NCBI GenBank assembly: GCA_009869945.1 | Contig: WIXG01000076.1 | Location: 62,001-126,000, forward strand | Direction of reading: 5' to 3' | DNA from: Mesaphorura yosii | Lineage: Eukaryota; Arthropoda; Collembola; Poduromorpha; Tullbergiidae | Length of the DNA: 64,000 nt | Shown: positions 26,514-38,500 of the stretch, piece by piece | Numbering within the stretch: position 1 is the stretch's first letter | Layout of the letters: each line of letters starts with the position of its first letter | The notes under the pieces: generated by a model | Databases searched by the model: none | Seen by the model: only the letters and a program-made list of their open reading frames with translations | Told to the model about the DNA's origin: nothing | Translations under genes and position numbers: made by a program

Positions 26514-29500
26514 TGTCCACTGACAGTCTTAGCACCTGCGGTTGACGATGAGCGTTGAAGCATTCCTGCATAAATGAAACTATCTGTGTCGGAACACATC
26601 GGCAGCCTTACTCGTATGACCTTTTTATGGCTCAAGCTCGATTTCACGGAAATGAAATGAGAGAAATTAATTTAATTTCAGAATACGGAAGCCTTTATGC
26701 ACTCGCTCACTTTGAGAGCAAGAAGTACGAAGTTTCCAAGCTTAATCACAAAACAGTAATTAAATATGCGGCTTTGTTTGCGTGTGTATGAGGACTATAG
26801 ATGGCGGCTCTGAAAGTTATTCCCACTTGTCAGTTCACAGCATACCGCTTTTACATAATTGAAGAAGAATTGCATGCAACTAGTGCAATTTTCATTCCGA
26901 GAAAAGTCCTTTTAATGTGTGCTTATAGCAATGAAAGAGATATAAAAGCACGTTTGCGAATTCTTTGATCCTTGTAAGCTCGAGGATCGAGCCCTATTGT
27001 TCCATTCAACTTTTATCTTGACTGGAACAGTGAACCGTTCAATTTCCCACTGTCGATGCAAAAAAAAATCGAGGCTCAGCCGTTTCACTCCAATTCACTC
27101 GGCGTTTATTTGCAAAACACAATTCACAATTGCATTTATTACTTCCTTCTTTCATGTTTAACAAAACGGGCCAACCTTAAGATTGGTTCAAGGTCAGAAT
27201 CAAAGCAGAGCGCTTCACTCTCATTCGCCTTGCAAAGTGCCTAATTCGTTATCATGTAGAATATGCCACCCTTTGATTGAAGATGAGATAGCATTTAGCT
27301 GAAGGCTTATCTGGCAACATGAAAGATAAACTGAGAAGTTCGAAACTAGAAAGGGGAATGTTATGCAGGCGAAGTATCCAAGTATCTGTGGTCTTAAAGA
27401 AATATCCGTGCTTCGGATAAATTACATGAAAAACACGTCAAAAAAAGATCTTTGCTGGAGGACTTAAGCCTTCCAAACAATTTCTTTGCCCTAACAGGCC
27501 CGCCGCTGATTTTGGCTTCCAGCGCTTACCAGCGCTCCGATTTCTCGGTTTCTGCGTGGGTTTCCACATTGTTTGAGATACTTCACTTCGTTTTCGGCGC
27601 ACCTGCCTTCTTTATGGACTCGAAAACGCGAAAGTTTTGGAGGTTATTTTCCTCTCTTTGAGAAAGAAATAAAGCTGTCCATACCCTGTACTAATGTAAT
27701 TCTCCGTAATTTTATATTGTAAAGAAAATTATGGATATTTTCTTTGGAAAACATGACGAGTCGCAAATTAAATTTACCTCAGACTTGATGTGCATCAATG
27801 TGCAAGCATTATTGAGTTTAGTACGAAAGATTTCTTTTTTGTACCAAGAAACAAAGGCGACAAATTGCTTGCTGTACATAAAGCGGCACTAAAATGCTAA
27901 CTTTATTACCAGACCTGAAACGAAAATCTTTTGTGGCGCACGCATACGTGTCGTTCGTTTGGTAGCAAACATTGAGCTCATAAATTCGCAGGCATAAAGC
28001 GAGTGGATTGGTTATAATTCCACCACCAAACACCTTTGTTAGCTTGACCCTTCACATTCGCAATTTCGCTTTAGAACTTTAATTTCGTTGTTGTGCTTCT
28101 TTGCATCTGGAAAAGGATTATGAAGGCTTTGATAAATCTGCTCGTAAACCAAAACTGCCGTCCTGCTGCCTGCTCCCAAATTGATTTTCATTGCATATGT
28201 AAAGCCATCGTTTGTGTTTTTGAGAACCCAGCAATGGGACAAAGTGTCAGTTACAGGCCTGATAATTTAAAGGCCACGCGTTAATATTCTGTCGAAAGGC
28301 TGGCATTTCTGCAGTCGAAGAAAATGCTATGCCAGAATCGGATAATAAGACGAGAAAGTCAAGAATCAAACCGACTAACACGTCATGTCAAGAAAGAGAC
28401 TAAAGAAAGCGCTTACCCCGTAATCTTCACATTATGTTGTTTTTCAAAGCGTGAAATTCAGCCAGTCTCGTCCTAGTAATTAAACCCGTCACCAAGCATA
28501 AGAAACAGGGCAGTGTAAACACTTACTATGCTACTACGAAATGAAATGTGAAAAGGAGTGAATGAGCGAGTATGACAGAGTTGAGTTCACAGTAGATTTC
28601 AAAACACAGACTTAATATTTGCCAGCGAGGGCAATCACTGATCTCGACATGGCCATGATAAGAATGACATGAAAAAGAGACACAAGACAAAATGCAACTT
28701 TTATTCGCTACGATGACATGAATATCACAGACGACTTCAAAGTGCTCACTTATCACTCTCACCCAATTGTGCCTTATCAATGACTTTATGACATTAATAA
28801 GAACTGATTGGTTTGTACTTCTATATGCCTCAAACTGATTCTTATCTGCATTTCCTAGCAGACTGGAATTTCTCGCAGCCTAAGTTACGAGCTATGCAAT
28901 CTCGTCTGCTTCATGCAAAACTGGGAAGAAAGACTGGGCTAAAGATGTGGAAATAATACACCTATCGGTGACGGTATTGTTACATTTGTACTACGAGAAC
29001 AGTGAATGGATTCTAGGACCGTGCACGTACTTTCTCTTGCAAAACATCAGTTCAGATCCGCACTCAAATGTGTGTGAAAGAAAGTCGGACAGTCATGCGC
29101 CTTCACCGCCTTCGCTAAGCCTACTTCTGGCAAGTCGATATTGGAACTCACTGCGTAAGCGAAACGGGAATGTGTTCACTGCTTTTCCCTTCCAATCTCC
29201 GGGCTACCTACGTCAGCAGGCTTGCAATGGGTCTGATACGTTCTACAGGAACCAGCAAGCAACCTTTCCTGTTCTCGGATTTGTTTTTATAACAATGCAA
29301 CTTACTACGAATCCAGTACTGCGAGACGGAGAAGACGAATCAAAACTTATGCTGGAGAACTGTTACTCAGCTGCAATTGCAAAACCAGGACACTAATCCT
29401 TCTCCTTGCAGGTGCCTGGAGCTCAGCTTAAGCGATAGTATCGCTTTAGTAGTGCAGGGTATCATCAAAAAGGCGACAATTAAAGTGACAGTGACAATTG

Positions 29501-30898
29501 CAACCATTATAGCACAAGCGATCGAAATGCATAAAATGCAATATTGCATAAATTAATATACGCATTATTGCAAAAATAAGCAGCATAGAAATAGTTCGCC
29601 TGTTCCCAAACTGACGAAACCGCGACATAGCCCAAATATGAGGCCTTCTGAGTTCTGACGCCAGTGTCACGAAACGGTCTGTACCGGTTTTTGTCCTAAA
29701 CCACAAAAGTCTCAAATTCAATTGCAGGAAATAAGAATTGCTCCTTATGAAATTTATTTTTTCCTTAACTGTGGCACGCTTCGGCGGCGTCTTCTGCAAG
29801 TTAACCGATCGCACAAAGATTTCCTGGAATGCGTAAAAATGCACATCACATAAAAGTGACTGCCTCGTCTGCAGGAGCGAGTGTGAATTAGTCAAGACGC
29901 TGACTATCTGATCTGAAACCCCCCGACTGGGTCTCAAACGTTCGGGACCTCTGCTGTCCCATGCACGTCATATGCAGCAAAGTGGTGAAATTGTTGACCA
30001 ACACTCCTCTTGCAAGCGAGAATAAGATGCATGCTGCTTCGGATACAGGCAGGAGCTCTTGAATTAATGTGGGCACACCAATTGATCTCAAATTATCAGG
30101 GGTAGGTGGCAGGAAGCAGAACTTTAGACCACGAGCCCTAGATGAAGAGACCCGTGAGGCTTTATCCAAGCAATGAGTAAATGAAGGAATCTAATTCGGG
30201 CATGATCCAGGAATTCTTGGCCCACTGTTATTCTCGTAAGACTGTTTAAGTAATACATGACAAGTTTTATTTACTCTTAAACGAGCATTAGTGCACAATG
30301 TAGAATAGCCGTGCTTACTTAATAATACATGAGCTTAATCTTACGCCTTCTATATGAAATATTTTCGGAAAAGAGATCATGGCGTTACGTTTTCCTAGAA
30401 CACGTGTCTGTCTGATGAATGAATGCAGATTTAACTTAAATCATAACCGCAAGAATTAAGATTAATGAAATAAAGAACCACAGTTTGTTACACGCACATC
30501 GTACACGAAAAATTCTACTTCTTTAGCATTAAATGCTACGCTAAATTGTAAAGTTAAGCTTTAAACATGTGTTTATCTATGCGCACGACCGACTCTAAAT
30601 ACAATGTAATGCTGATCCTTCGCAAATTGCTCATTGCAAGTCCAGATCAGAATAAAATTCAGTCCCTCAATATTTACAGCGGTCCTTTGCAACAAAATGA
30701 CTCCTCTGACAGACATTCTCCGGCTGACTTGCTGGAGTTGTTCAAGGAAGTTACGAAACTACGAGTTATAAAAATAAAGTAAACCACACAATTCTCAAGT
30801 GATGATTAGATGAAAGGAACAATCGATAACATGTCAAAGATCATGAACGTGAATGTGAAGAACATTCGGTCAGCTATGCCAAACTAATCAGACGGGGT
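26514..30898. other. Gene-free stretch between TRMT9B and the insulin-like gene
   Basis: It must contain the TRMT9B promoter/5' UTR and the insulin-like 3' UTR. A possible 3' splice site (CAACCGCAG) lies about 33 bases before the TRMT9B start, so a non-coding first exon is plausible. TTTATT at 30266-30271 is a candidate poly(A) signal for the insulin-like gene. ORFs of up to 163 codons occur (29446-29937 minus, 28947-29396 plus), but none has a recognisable domain, and ORFs of that size are expected by chance. Two short perfect palindromes (29430-29446 and 29537-29550) are visible. Nothing else was recognised. Confidence 0.5.
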
Positions 30899-31539
30899 TT
30901 AAGCGCTTCTGTTGGAGGATCCAGATCGTCGTGAGCTCCCGCAGTACTTGACCATTTCCATCGCAGTGCAGGGTTTCTTGCAGCATTCGTCGATTATGGT
31001 GCGTCGAAAACGCTGGTGGGCTGCACTCTCAGTCAGGATTTTAAAAGCCAGGGATTTTCCGTTGTGTGGCCACATCAAGTCAATGTCGTTCAAAGTGCTG
31101 TCCGTATCCCAGAAGCTGTCTGCAGAGTTATAATTGTCCGAAGAAAGGTCAATTGCGTTACTGTTGGCGTCATTGTCATAAGCTCCTAAACCAGCTGGAA
31201 GCAAATATTTAGAGAGGGATTAGGCAAGGGACGACCAGTTGAACGATTGCGGCAGAAACTGGTCTTACTTGTGAGAGTTGGATCTGAGCGCCTACTCAGC
31301 GGTGCGTAGGTGTTTCCTTTGCAGAGATTTCGAATGGCATCAACGAGTCGAGTCCCGCAGTACTGGACACTGCGCCTCACGTGAACTGGAGCGTGGGCCC
31401 AATACTGAGTTCCAAGATCTGAGTAGAGTTCCTGCTGGGGGCTGACAGCTCTCTCCAACGAGGCAGCGGAGGAAAATGTTAAAGTTGCAACAATAATCAG
31501 TACAGTTGCGCCATTGCACGAACCTTTCATTACGGCCAT
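30899..31539 (-). CDS. ILP: Insulin-like peptide precursor
   Basis: Secreted insulin-superfamily prohormone, expected to signal through a receptor tyrosine kinase. Two exons, 31269-31539 and 30899-31194, encode 188 residues, with a phase-1 intron inside the C-peptide, the conserved intron position of insulin genes. A hydrophobic signal peptide covers residues 1-26. After an N-terminal pro-segment, RR at 55-56 precedes the B chain (CGTRLVDAIRNLC, Cys 61 and 73, 11 residues apart). RR at 83-84 ends the B chain. An acidic C-peptide follows, then RFRR at 152-155, a furin-like site. The A chain IIDECCKKPC...YC has Cys 161, 162, 166 and 175 in the canonical CC-X3-C-X8-C spacing. A 13-residue tail with RR follows the last Cys. 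Met1 or Met4 could be the start. Predicted bonds by homology: 61-162, 73-175, 161-166. Confidence 0.93.
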
Positions 31540-31570
31540 TTTCGTTTATTCTGGAAGCTGCAAGAAAAGT
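31540..31570 (-). promoter_or_regulatory. Probable 5'-UTR splice acceptor of the insulin-like gene
   Basis: On the minus strand a pyrimidine-rich tract runs into TTTTCTTGCAG, ending at 31558, 18 bases before the start codon. This looks like a true 3' splice site, so the coding exon probably begins at 31557 and the promoter lies farther upstream behind a non-coding exon. Insulin genes commonly have such a 5'-UTR intron. The first exon was not located. Confidence 0.5.
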
Positions 31571-34500
31571 GCGCAGATTAACCAGTGAAATACCTCGGAG
31601 TCATAGCAATGTTTATCTCTCGCGAATTCGCGTTCTGTTGATTGGCATAAAATCAACAGATGCATTATACGATGTGCGGGGACAAAAGAACAACGGGCGA
31701 AATGTGATACCCTTTTATTGTCAACTGCCACTCGCGTTTTTATTATTATGACGGAAAAAGGACGTACTCTTTGTTTTTCGCTAAGTAACTCTTCAGAAGC
31801 GATTCTCCATCAAAACGAAACCTAACGATTCCACGAGCTGCTGTCAGTCAACAAGACCGGCCTCCGTTGACCTCGCTTCCAAACCCAAAATAGCGCAAGA
31901 TGCGAAATGCCCTATTTGTCTGAGCTTTGAAAAGTGTCGTGATTGACGTTGATTTGGGTTTACATTTTCACATATGCATAGCGCCTTTTCCATTCTGTTG
32001 CAATCTGAATTCATGTACCAATTTAAGACTGTCGAATTTGAAAGAGTGGCTGAATGGGAAACTTCATGCTAAGTTGCAGATGTTTACGTTCTTGAAACAC
32101 GATCATCACGATTCTCATTCTCATCATCTGTCAAAAATGCGTACCAATTGAGCACGCGTACTTGCTTTGCCAACTGGAATGCAATGTGCATGATGAATTG
32201 ATGAATGGGTGATTCAAAGATCGTTCGGCGTTTGCTCATAAACTTCGAAGTCTTGAATGTGCCAATTAGCTTCTGCGCACGTATCCGCCGTCATAAATCA
32301 ACAACCTGCCGCAGTCAGCAAGACTTGGGGCTAAAAGTTTAACGAGTAAGATCGCGATTACGACCTATTTAATCTACTGTTGAGCTCAGGTCCATTCATT
32401 GACAGTTGGCATTCAAAATTGAGTTTAGCCAAAGATTAAAGATCAGAAAAAACGAGCGTAATTGCAATGAATTTCTACGATTTTTCCAGTAAATTTGAAT
32501 GTACAGTTATCAATCTGCTTTTGCTCTTCAAGGGGCATGTTTTTGTTGTCCGTTCTGTGCCGAGGCTGGCGAGATGTGGCAACAGGCGATAATGAGCGTG
32601 TTCGTCTCGTTGTCTCGCCTTGCCCTGTCATGTTAATCTGTGATCGGATCACGTTCAGGAAGAATGTCCAACAAATAATCAAAGGAAAATATGGGCATTG
32701 AGAGTACGAAGCACGAGAGGGTGTTATTTACTTGATTTCATTTAAGCTGACGGCAGACAGCACTAAATAGGCAGATAACGAACTATCCTGAACTCAGTTT
32801 GAGCTTCCATCGTGCTCCTGAGGTTGAACTCTAACATGCACTCGACCGTCACTTCATGACCCACCATAAATGTGGCTATAAAGTTAATTTTAACTGTCAC
32901 CAAGCGCATATACAGCCGACAGTCGTATGTCATTCATGACACAAGAAGAATGAAACAGGCGTCTATCAAGCATGAACGGGACGCGCTCTAAAGAATGTCA
33001 GAAATGCGCTTAAACTAACTGTCGCCAGGCTAATTCTTCCATTCGCAGGCCACAATTAGGCAGTAACTTGATACAAAAACTTTGAATCCCTTCATTTCAA
33101 CGATTTTAGGTTTCAGAATAAATCGAAACGACTTACTTGGTCTGAGATGTGGGTCTGGACAAAAGATGTGATTTCACAGAAGAGAGCAGAAGAAGTGTCT
33201 TATGAGGTGATAAACTTCTTGCAAGCAAATGGACGACGTCGATTTCGGACGTGAGCAGACGGATACAAATCTCAAGTGGAAACTCGTGGACAGATATAAA
33301 TTGTGTGATTGCGATCTGAGAATCTTTACTCTGCAAGCCGTTGTTTGTCTTTGGATTGTGGAGTCTGACGCGTGTTGTCTGAGAGTCTAAGCCTACTTGA
33401 TCTCTTGAAGAAACTGGTCTCGACCGATGCTGGTGGGAACTGAAGAAATAATTGTGAATAATGTGAACTTATAAAGGGGTTTCGAAATTGATGAGCAGGC
33501 GGCGTCAGCGACAGCGACTCATGTCTTCGTTCTGTTCTGTGGTGGCCGTACTCTAATTTGTACTTGATATTAAATCACATCATCCCTCGCTGCATTGAAT
33601 CTGTATTGAAATTCCCATCTCATTCTTCTCCCTGCCCGTGCTGCCTTCGTCAAACATAGCTAAGTGGTTTGAGAAGCTTTCTCCAGCTCAATCCCTCCGA
33701 TCGTGCCTGCCACTCGATGATGTCCATCCTCTCACAGAATTCTTGGAAACTTGTCAGAGTTTAATGCACACCGCTCCTGGTCTGACAGCACGACCACGCT
33801 CTTTGGAAAATAACACGTTTGATTCTGGCCTGTTTACAATATTCATATTCATATTTACACTTGCGCACCTCAACCCATCAGGGCGGCCTACGCAGAACCG
33901 CCTGTAACCTTATACTTATAAACATCGCTGCTGCTGCTCTTCAGCCCCTCTGATCCAGCTCATTGTAATTATTGCCCGTTTTTTCATGACAATTTTGTCA
34001 CCTGCCACGTCCTGATTGCTCGCCCACGGGCATCTGCGCTTTTTCTTCTCTTCCACCGCACGATCCACGTGAACTATTTCTAGAACAATTCTGACAAATT
34101 TACGTCTTGATTCTTGGCAATCTGATTAACATACGCCGTGTTAATTAATGCTGCTCCCATTTCTTAGAACACTGAATGGCTGCGCAAGAGAGATTTCCAT
34201 AATTCAACGTAATCAGCACGGGCAACAACAGACATCCCAGTTCTTTTGCCACCAGCGGCCTAAATGAATGAACGCTTGACCTAATACGTCAGCCAATGGC
34301 GGATCAAACTTGTAACCTCAATTGTCCATGAACATAAGCTAGCCATAAGATGCGTTTCTCGTCAAGCTTTGTGTAAGACAATGACAAGCTGTGTCTTACA
34401 GCATGATTGCTTACACTGTCCTTAATTTCCAATGTTCAACGTGCAAAAGTGTGCTTGGCTTGTGCCCTTGCCGGCTGATCCCAAAACATTGCCTTCAGCC

Positions 34501-35340
34501 AATGAATTTGATTTCAGTTCGCTGTGCTCCTTGTTGTGCATCGTAATTATTACATTTGATGTGGTGTACTAACTTGTTTACAGTGACTTTAATCTCAAAA
34601 TTTCAGGCGGCAGGAAAACTACAAAAATGAGATGATACGAGTTTATATTTATACGAAATCGGGCTATTTTTAACATGAGAACATGCTTTGTAATCATATT
34701 AAGGTTAAAAATATTTATCTTGGAGGAATGAAGTCCATCCGCATCATGAGATTCCATTGTTTCCTTTGAACCTGCTGTGATGAACACTCTTCCTGAAACG
34801 AAAACGAATTTGAACCCATTTTATTTCGCAATGGGCGCATTTTGGCAACACTTCATTCTCTAGTAAACACGAGGCAAACAGTAATGACGGACTTGCACCT
34901 AGAATTGTTTCTTCGTGAATGGAAAAACACTTTTTATAGATCAATTCGGCGTAAGTGTTTACCGTAAAACACTAATTACTATTTTCAATTAATAAAATTT
35001 GACGTGTTTTTCATGAATATAATTACTGATCATCATCTCACGACCATGCCAGCATTCAAATATTCTTCCCTCCTGGTCGTGACTTGACGGTTAAAGAAAG
35101 TTTGGACTAAAAATTCTCTTCCATAACCTAGAGAAACTAACCCAATACCGAGACACTCCAATGAAGGTTCGAGAAAGTAGGTTTCAAAGACGGACCTTGA
35201 ATGGAAAATAACATGACGAGACGCCCGTAGCTTCCCTTTCTTACTCCAAAATGAAATTAGAAATGCGATTTCGATGCAATGAAATGCCTGCTCCCCTTCT
35301 TCGTATCTCCGTAATATTTGTTTATTTACACACCGCAAAC
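31571..35340. other. Gene-free stretch between the insulin-like gene and TOP3B
   Basis: About 3.8 kb without a supported exon. It should hold the promoter and any first exon of the insulin-like gene. Scattered TATA-like motifs (for example TATAAAG at 33470-33476 on the plus strand) have no matching start site or ORF. ORFs here are all under 90 codons and unrecognised. Confidence 0.45.
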
Positions 35341-35470
35341 ATTAAATAAAAATACAATAATTGTAGTTTAATATTTAAGTATATTTAACTATATAATAAT
35401 AGTAATAAATAGTTATATAATAATGTAATAGTAATTAATTATTTAATATTATAATTTAATTTTTACTGAT
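35341..35470. repeat. AT-rich low-complexity tract downstream of TOP3B
   Basis: About 130 bases of nearly pure A/T built from TAATA/TATAATAAT-type words. A unit of roughly 25 bases (TATATAATAATAGTAATA and a near copy) is imperfectly repeated around 35390-35440. It begins about 60 bases past the TOP3B stop and contains TTTAAT at 35442-35447 and 35455-35460, i.e. ATTAAA variants on the minus strand that could act as TOP3B poly(A) signals. A standard AATAAA (TTTATT, 35321-35326) lies just beyond. Confidence 0.65.
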
Positions 35471-35526
35471 GACGAAAAATAACGTCTGGTGGATACTGTT
35501 TCTATTCGAATTAACCAGTTCTTGCT

Positions 35527-38500
35527 CTAAAACCTTCCCCGACCTCGCGACCTGCCACGCCCTCTTCCACGGCCGCGCCCACGACCGCGACCACGTCCTC
35601 GACCACGCGATTGTCCTTGAGTGACGACTTTCTTTTCCACGAACGGTTTGAACTCTTCAGTGCAATATATGCAGCCTTTCTTTTCACCTTGGTCGACTTT
35701 TTGAGGCAGTTCGACGGAAACATACTGTGAGCCACACGACTCGCATGTCTCATCTTCCAAGACGGTCAGCTTTCTTGAGCCCTTGAAACCAATCATATCA
35801 GTGAAAAATTAATTCTGATACGACAGTAAAAAATATACTACCTCGAAAACCGTAATAAACACGTCACACCTATGAAAAAAGTTACCAATGAAAATAAAAT
35901 AGAACATTAGTAGATTTATCTCCGTAAGGATAACTCACACGTTGCAAGCTATCTTCCATTTTGGACCAGACGCAGGATCTAGGACCAACAGCCCATCATC
36001 ACATTCTCCACAGTATGAGATGCCTTTCTTGAACGTGCTGAACGCACAAGTTGGATGAGGACAATTATTGCAGCCGGCACCTTTTTTCATATTGCTGTAT
36101 TAAAGTTCAGACCTTGTTAGCTTATACTAACAAACAAGAATTAAATGCAAATAGTTATTCAAGCCTTACGGAAACGGTGGATTATTTATGCAATACGGGC
36201 AAAAGGTAAAACTTTTAGCTTTCACTCCTCCATTCCATGCAACTAATTCAAAGTTATCCAGTGGACAACGCAGATCGTTAAAGGCTCGAAGACTTCCATT
36301 TTGGGGCACATTGTAAGTATCATTACACACTGCACAGTGCAAACGGTTGACATTGAACGACACGAGCTTCATGTACCTGTGGCACTTCCCACACCTGCAA
36401 TACAAATGCTTTCAGATTCGGGCAGAAATCAAGTACTAGACAATTTAATTTGCTACCACTCACCTCGAAAATGGTTTCCCACCATCAGCTGATTGAGAGA
36501 ACGAGACTTCGAAAAGCTCGTCCATTATTGTGATGGAAGACACAAAGTAGAGATATTTGGCTTTAAAGATTGTTAAGGCATGTTCGACAACTTGCGTCAA
36601 TTGCGCTTGACCTAAAAATAAATTTAAATGAGCAAAATCTTTTGCACAATAGGAAAATAAACTAATCTTCTTAAAATGTAGAACCTTTCGCAATTAATTC
36701 AAGCTGCTTTTCAATCCCGGATCTCATTGTAGGCATCACGAGTTCTGGATCAATCTAATAATGGAGTAGGTACACAGATAAGGAGTGTTCTAAGCTAAGG
36801 AAAATTTATGGCCATCTTTTAAAAGCTACCTTCAAATACCCGTGCACTAATATGATTCCCAAATTTGTGGGGGCAAGTTTTCGTCCGGGAAGCAGGGTTA
36901 CGTAATTTCTTTGGCAAATATTGTTTATGTGAACAGGAATCGAAGCATCTGAATAAAATGACAAATTGAATGTCACGGAGTAGTAGTTTTACAGTTTCTT
37001 TAATACACAGTATTGACCTAAATTGTACCTGTTCCAATTCCATGCTTCTCCATGAGAGAAATTAGTTCAGATTCTGTCAGGTAGTCCGGAGGTTTTGTCT
37101 CAGATTGTACTACCTTCCTCTACAAACGAATCATGCATAATGTGTAAAATGCCGTGGCTTATCAATTGGGCGTGAATACCTCAACAACTGGGTAGTTCAT
37201 GTTGACAATCACGTCAGGAATCACTTCACTGCTAGAGATGACATTGAATGGGTACACTTCTGTGAACCCCGCCTGCAGAATTTGCTTTCCTTGAAATGTA
37301 AAAATCTCGTTTTGAATTTTGAATGAGATGGTTGTCTCCAAATATGTGCAATCAGCTGTGACCTACGGCAGATCACAACATGCAATGATAAAAGAAAAGG
37401 AAACGATTCAATATTGAAGATGCAACCGAACAACTTACCGTCGAAATGAAGTACCTGACGATGAACTCATATAATTTAGTAGCATCTGAATCATAAAATG
37501 TGCTGGAGGATGTAGCTATGACGGGAGTTATTGGCGAATGATCTCCGGCATCATGACCTTTCAAAGGTGGGACGATCTCATTCCATTTCACGTACTGGCG
37601 GTACTCGTCGTGATTACTGAATTTGCTTAGCAAAGGCCTACGAACAAAAGGAATTTGAGTTCTGGTACAAATGCTTAATTAGTTTAAAGTTTAGTAATAC
37701 TCACTTAATCTCAAAGTTTTCCGGGTACTGAGTTGTTTCTGTTCTCGGATAACTTATATAGCCTTGAGTGTAAAGTCTTTCTGCAACCTGCATCGTGTGG
37801 TGTGGAGACATCCCGAGTTTGGAAGACGCCATCCTCAGGAGCTCTACCGTATTTAGTCCAACCGGTCGCTTTTTCGTACACTCTTTCTTCTTGACGCTGG
37901 TCACACTAAAATGAAAAATGCACAAAATTAGATACTCCTAGGAAGTTAAAAATGCTGACAATTACTATTGTACTTACCATGCCGTCTTGCTCTCATTAAT
38001 GCAGTCAAGAAAATGTTCTACCGCCTGCTTGTCAAATAATCGAGTTCTTCCCCACTCCAATGCGATTTCACTGCCATCACCGAGACGAACAGAAACCTGA
38101 GGAATATTTGTTTCGCTAAACTGCTTTGATTTGATTGCCCATGCACTCACCTTTAAATACCAAAACGGCTCAGGTACGAATTCTTGTATGAAATCATGAC
38201 GTTTGACACAAAATCCCAACGTAGGAGTTTGACAAGGACCATAGGAAACCAGCTCGGAATCTAGCTTTCCGTATTTTCCCTGTAAAACAAATTGCGAAAT
38301 TTAATGAATGGCCCGACATTTTTGCTCGTTCCACAATGAACATTGTCTTCTTCAATATCTATCATTGAATATCAAAATATTCCCAGAGTCTCTCATAAAG
38401 TTAAAAGTGAGGTTGTAGCAGAATGGTTCATAGTTCTTACCCGAAACACCTTTGTCTGAAATCTTGTAAACGCGCATCCTATTCTGAGATCAAGTTCTTG

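Noticed and set aside
28947-29396. 149-codon plus-strand ORF
   Set aside because: No family resemblance, no splice partner and ordinary composition; within chance expectation.
29430-29550. Short perfect palindromes AAGCGATAGTATCGCTT and ATGCAATATTGCAT
   Set aside because: Stems of 7-8 bp are common by chance and no paired feature or repeat copy is nearby.
29446-29937. 163-codon minus-strand ORF, with an overlapping 93-codon ORF at 29888-30169
   Set aside because: No recognisable domain, and about one ORF of this size is expected by chance in 64 kb at this base composition.
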